Of a stretch of DNA of 61,527 nt, positions 60,362-61,527 are shown piece after piece. The notes under the pieces are model-generated. The model had not been told where the DNA came from. It was given only the letters and a program-made list of their open reading frames with translations, and did not search any database. The position numbers and the translations under genes were made by a program. The stretch is taken from NCBI GenBank assembly GCA_043813305.1, contig JBDRLC010000009.1:1-61527 (forward strand). Direction: 5' to 3'. This DNA is from JAHIZC01 sp043813305 (lineage in GTDB: Bacteria; Omnitrophota; Gorgyraeia; Gygaellales; Profunditerraquicolaceae). Numbering within the stretch: position 1 is the stretch's first letter; each line of letters starts with the position of its first letter.

Positions 60362-61091
60362 TTGAAATATGACATATCCTGGGCCCCTGTCTCTTATGCT
60401 CAGAGCGCCTGATCATCTCTTTGATTTTTTTAATCTTTGCCTTCGGGGCTACCTGTTTTTTGTTACCTTCCAGGCATCCTAAAATATCATCTAACTCAGC
60501 GTAGCTTATACCCATCTCTCCTTCATCAGTCTGGCCGCGCCAGAGCCCGGCGCTGGGAGGTTTATTAATAATCTGCTTTGGCACCCCTAATTTTTCCGCT
60601 AATCTTCTGACATCTTTTTTCAAAAGACAGCCTAAAGGCAAAATGTCCGTTGCTCCGTCTCCGTGTTTTGTAAAATATCCTATATTCAGTTCTGACTTAT
60701 TCCCCGTTCCGCAAACAAGGTAATTCAACTTATTAGCGAAGTAATAAAGAACAGCCATTCTTAAGCGAGGCTTAAGATTGGCATAAGCTAGATTATTAGC
60801 CGCGGGTAAAATTTTTCTAAAATTATTGTAAAGCCCCGAAAGATTTATGGTTTTTGTATTTAAACCGAGTTTCTTAGCTACTAACTGAGCATCCTTCATA
60901 TCCTGCGGATTGCTTAGGCAAGGCATAATTAAGGCTAAAAGCCGCTTCCTTCCCACTGCCTTCTTGCACAAAGCAGCAGCTAAAGCAGAATCAACCCCTC
61001 CTGAAAGGCCAATTACTGTTCCCTTTGCCCCTGCTTCTTTTACCTGTCTCTTGATCCAATCAGTTATCCTGTTTTCCACATAAGTCCTCAA
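60348..61091 (-). CDS. nadE: NAD synthetase, ammonia-dependent
   Basis: A 247-residue NadE with PP-loop GLSGGVDSALAAALC (29-43), a GTGNKSELNIGYFTKHGDGATDILPLG block and KPPSAGLWRGQTDEGEMGISY. No glutaminase domain, so free ammonia is the donor. The last residues (SRDNR) are encoded by the spacer palindrome; the family C-terminus normally ends near ICHISRD-type sequence. Confidence 0.95.
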   Translation of the reverse strand: MRTYVENRITDWIKRQVKEAGAKGTVIGLSGGVDSALAAALCKKAVGRKRLLALIMPCLSNPQDMKDAQLVAKKLGLNTKTINLSGLYNNFRKILPAANNLAYANLKPRLRMAVLYYFANKLNYLVCGTGNKSELNIGYFTKHGDGATDILPLGCLLKKDVRRLAEKLGVPKQIINKPPSAGLWRGQTDEGEMGISYAELDDILGCLEGNKKQVAPKAKIKKIKEMIRRSEHKRQGPRICHISRDNR

Positions 61092-61177
61092 ATCTTATAA
61101 TAGCATAATTTCTAACCGGGTCAACCCCGTTAGAAATACCTAATATCTTATATTATCATAATTTCTAACGGGGTCAA
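61092..61177. repeat. Duplicated TTTCTAACCGGGTCAA repeat and palindrome
   Basis: A unit of about 33 bases (ATCTTATA...ATAATTTCTAAC(C/G)GGGTCAA) occurs at 61092-61124 and 61145-61177. The first copy plus CCCCGTTAGAAAT (61125-61137) forms a hairpin. The CCCGTTAGAAA word is shared with the palindrome at 25196-25263. Confidence 0.75.
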
Positions 61178-61179
61178 GG

Positions 61180-61527
61180 TTAGCTTAGCTTGTTAAGGAA
61201 CTCTTCGATTTCTATGGCCTTGAGATAATCTCCATGATCTTTCAATAATTCTATCGCCCGTTTCAGATTATATTTGGCTTTCTCAGGTTTACCTGATAAA
61301 TAACTGCAAACGCCTAAAATACTGTGTGCCTCAGCATCATCAGGGCTTATTTCTAATGACTTCTCGAGGTATTCTATTGCTTCTTGAAATTGGCCTAAGG
61401 AATAATGGGCTACTCCTAAATAATAATAGACCTCATCATCCAGCTCGCTTCCCAGCGCCTTCTGTAAATAACCTATAGCTTCGGGAAATTGCTCTAAAGA
61501 AGAGTGCGAAACTCCCAGGTAATAATT
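61180..61527 (-). CDS. TPR protein, C-terminal part (5' end outside window)
   Basis: A frame of 115 residues open to the right window edge. It contains TPR units: YYLGVSHSSLEQFPEAIGYL, VYYYLGVAHYSLGQFQEAIEYL and AHSILGVCSYLSGKPEKAKYNL, followed by a helical tail ending NKLS. These repeats scaffold protein contacts; nothing shows the partner. It ends three bases from the duplicated repeat at 61092-61177. Confidence 0.75.
   Translation of the reverse strand, partial: NYYLGVSHSSLEQFPEAIGYLQKALGSELDDEVYYYLGVAHYSLGQFQEAIEYLEKSLEISPDDAEAHSILGVCSYLSGKPEKAKYNLKRAIELLKDHGDYLKAIEIEEFLNKLS

Overview
The window reads as chromosomal DNA from a Gram-negative (diderm) bacterium of moderately low GC. It has lipid A genes (lpxB, a gnnA-like dehydrogenase, an MsbA-type exporter), type IV pilus/type II secretion genes, a PTS regulatory chain, a split CarB, and an archaeal-style pairing of a GltB-type flavoprotein with NuoEFG-like subunits. 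With the abundant spacer palindromes, this makes the candidate phylum Omnitrophota my best guess. That is an inference from gene content; no rRNA is present.

Layout. Positions 1-3656 (+) hold the end of a pilM-pilN fusion, pilO, a pilP-like gene and a TMTC-like membrane glycosyltransferase with TPRs. A bidirectional terminator follows. Positions 3711-34590 (-) form one long co-directional run. In transcription order it is: ABC exporter; rpsB-tsf-pyrH-frr; three tRNAs; ptsN-yvcK-ptsH-ptsI; pgi/pmi and a sugar nucleotidyltransferase; metK-ahcY; a large exported protein of unknown function; pfkA; class II aldolase; ilvD-ilvB-ilvH-ilvC-leuA; aroE; pilD; ttcA-like; rmuC; yggU-pgeF-sir2; cspA. Positions 34738-38016 (+) hold gnnA-like, lpxB and a tandem-HD protein. 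Positions 38011-61527 (-) hold an M48 peptidase, an L27-like protein, a VTT membrane protein and a DUF1846 protein; a small Hpt/receiver/MshEN signalling set; carA-carB(N-half); an HD-GYP protein and a HEAT-like partner; a GltB-type FMN protein with NuoEFG-like subunits; DUF192; a GuaA-type ATP pyrophosphatase; a GAF-ANTAR protein; glnA; an aminotransferase; an Lrp regulator; nadE; and part of a TPR protein.

The genes fall into themes. Central carbon flow is covered by pfkA, aldolase, Pgi/Pmi and a PTS chain that looks regulatory because no sugar permease is present. Branched-chain amino acid synthesis is nearly complete. Nitrogen assimilation runs from glnA through ANTAR to NuoEFG-GltB. Cyclic-di-GMP type signalling (three HD proteins, a stand-alone MshEN) sits in the same window as pilus genes.

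The most unusual feature lies between the genes. Many spacers are filled from stop codon to start codon by palindromes. A modular family (3937, 9592, 29023, 32562, 49428, 58373) has end hairpins of the form AATGAGCA...TGCGAATT, whose stem carries a conserved tandem G.A mismatch, around a central inverted repeat. In one copy the central repeat (16 bp, perfect) encloses a small GIY-YIG nuclease gene; in the others it is empty or replaced. I read this as a candidate undescribed mobile element and its non-autonomous derivatives. These elements touch or donate start and stop codons, so some naive gene starts, including that of rpsB, are wrong.
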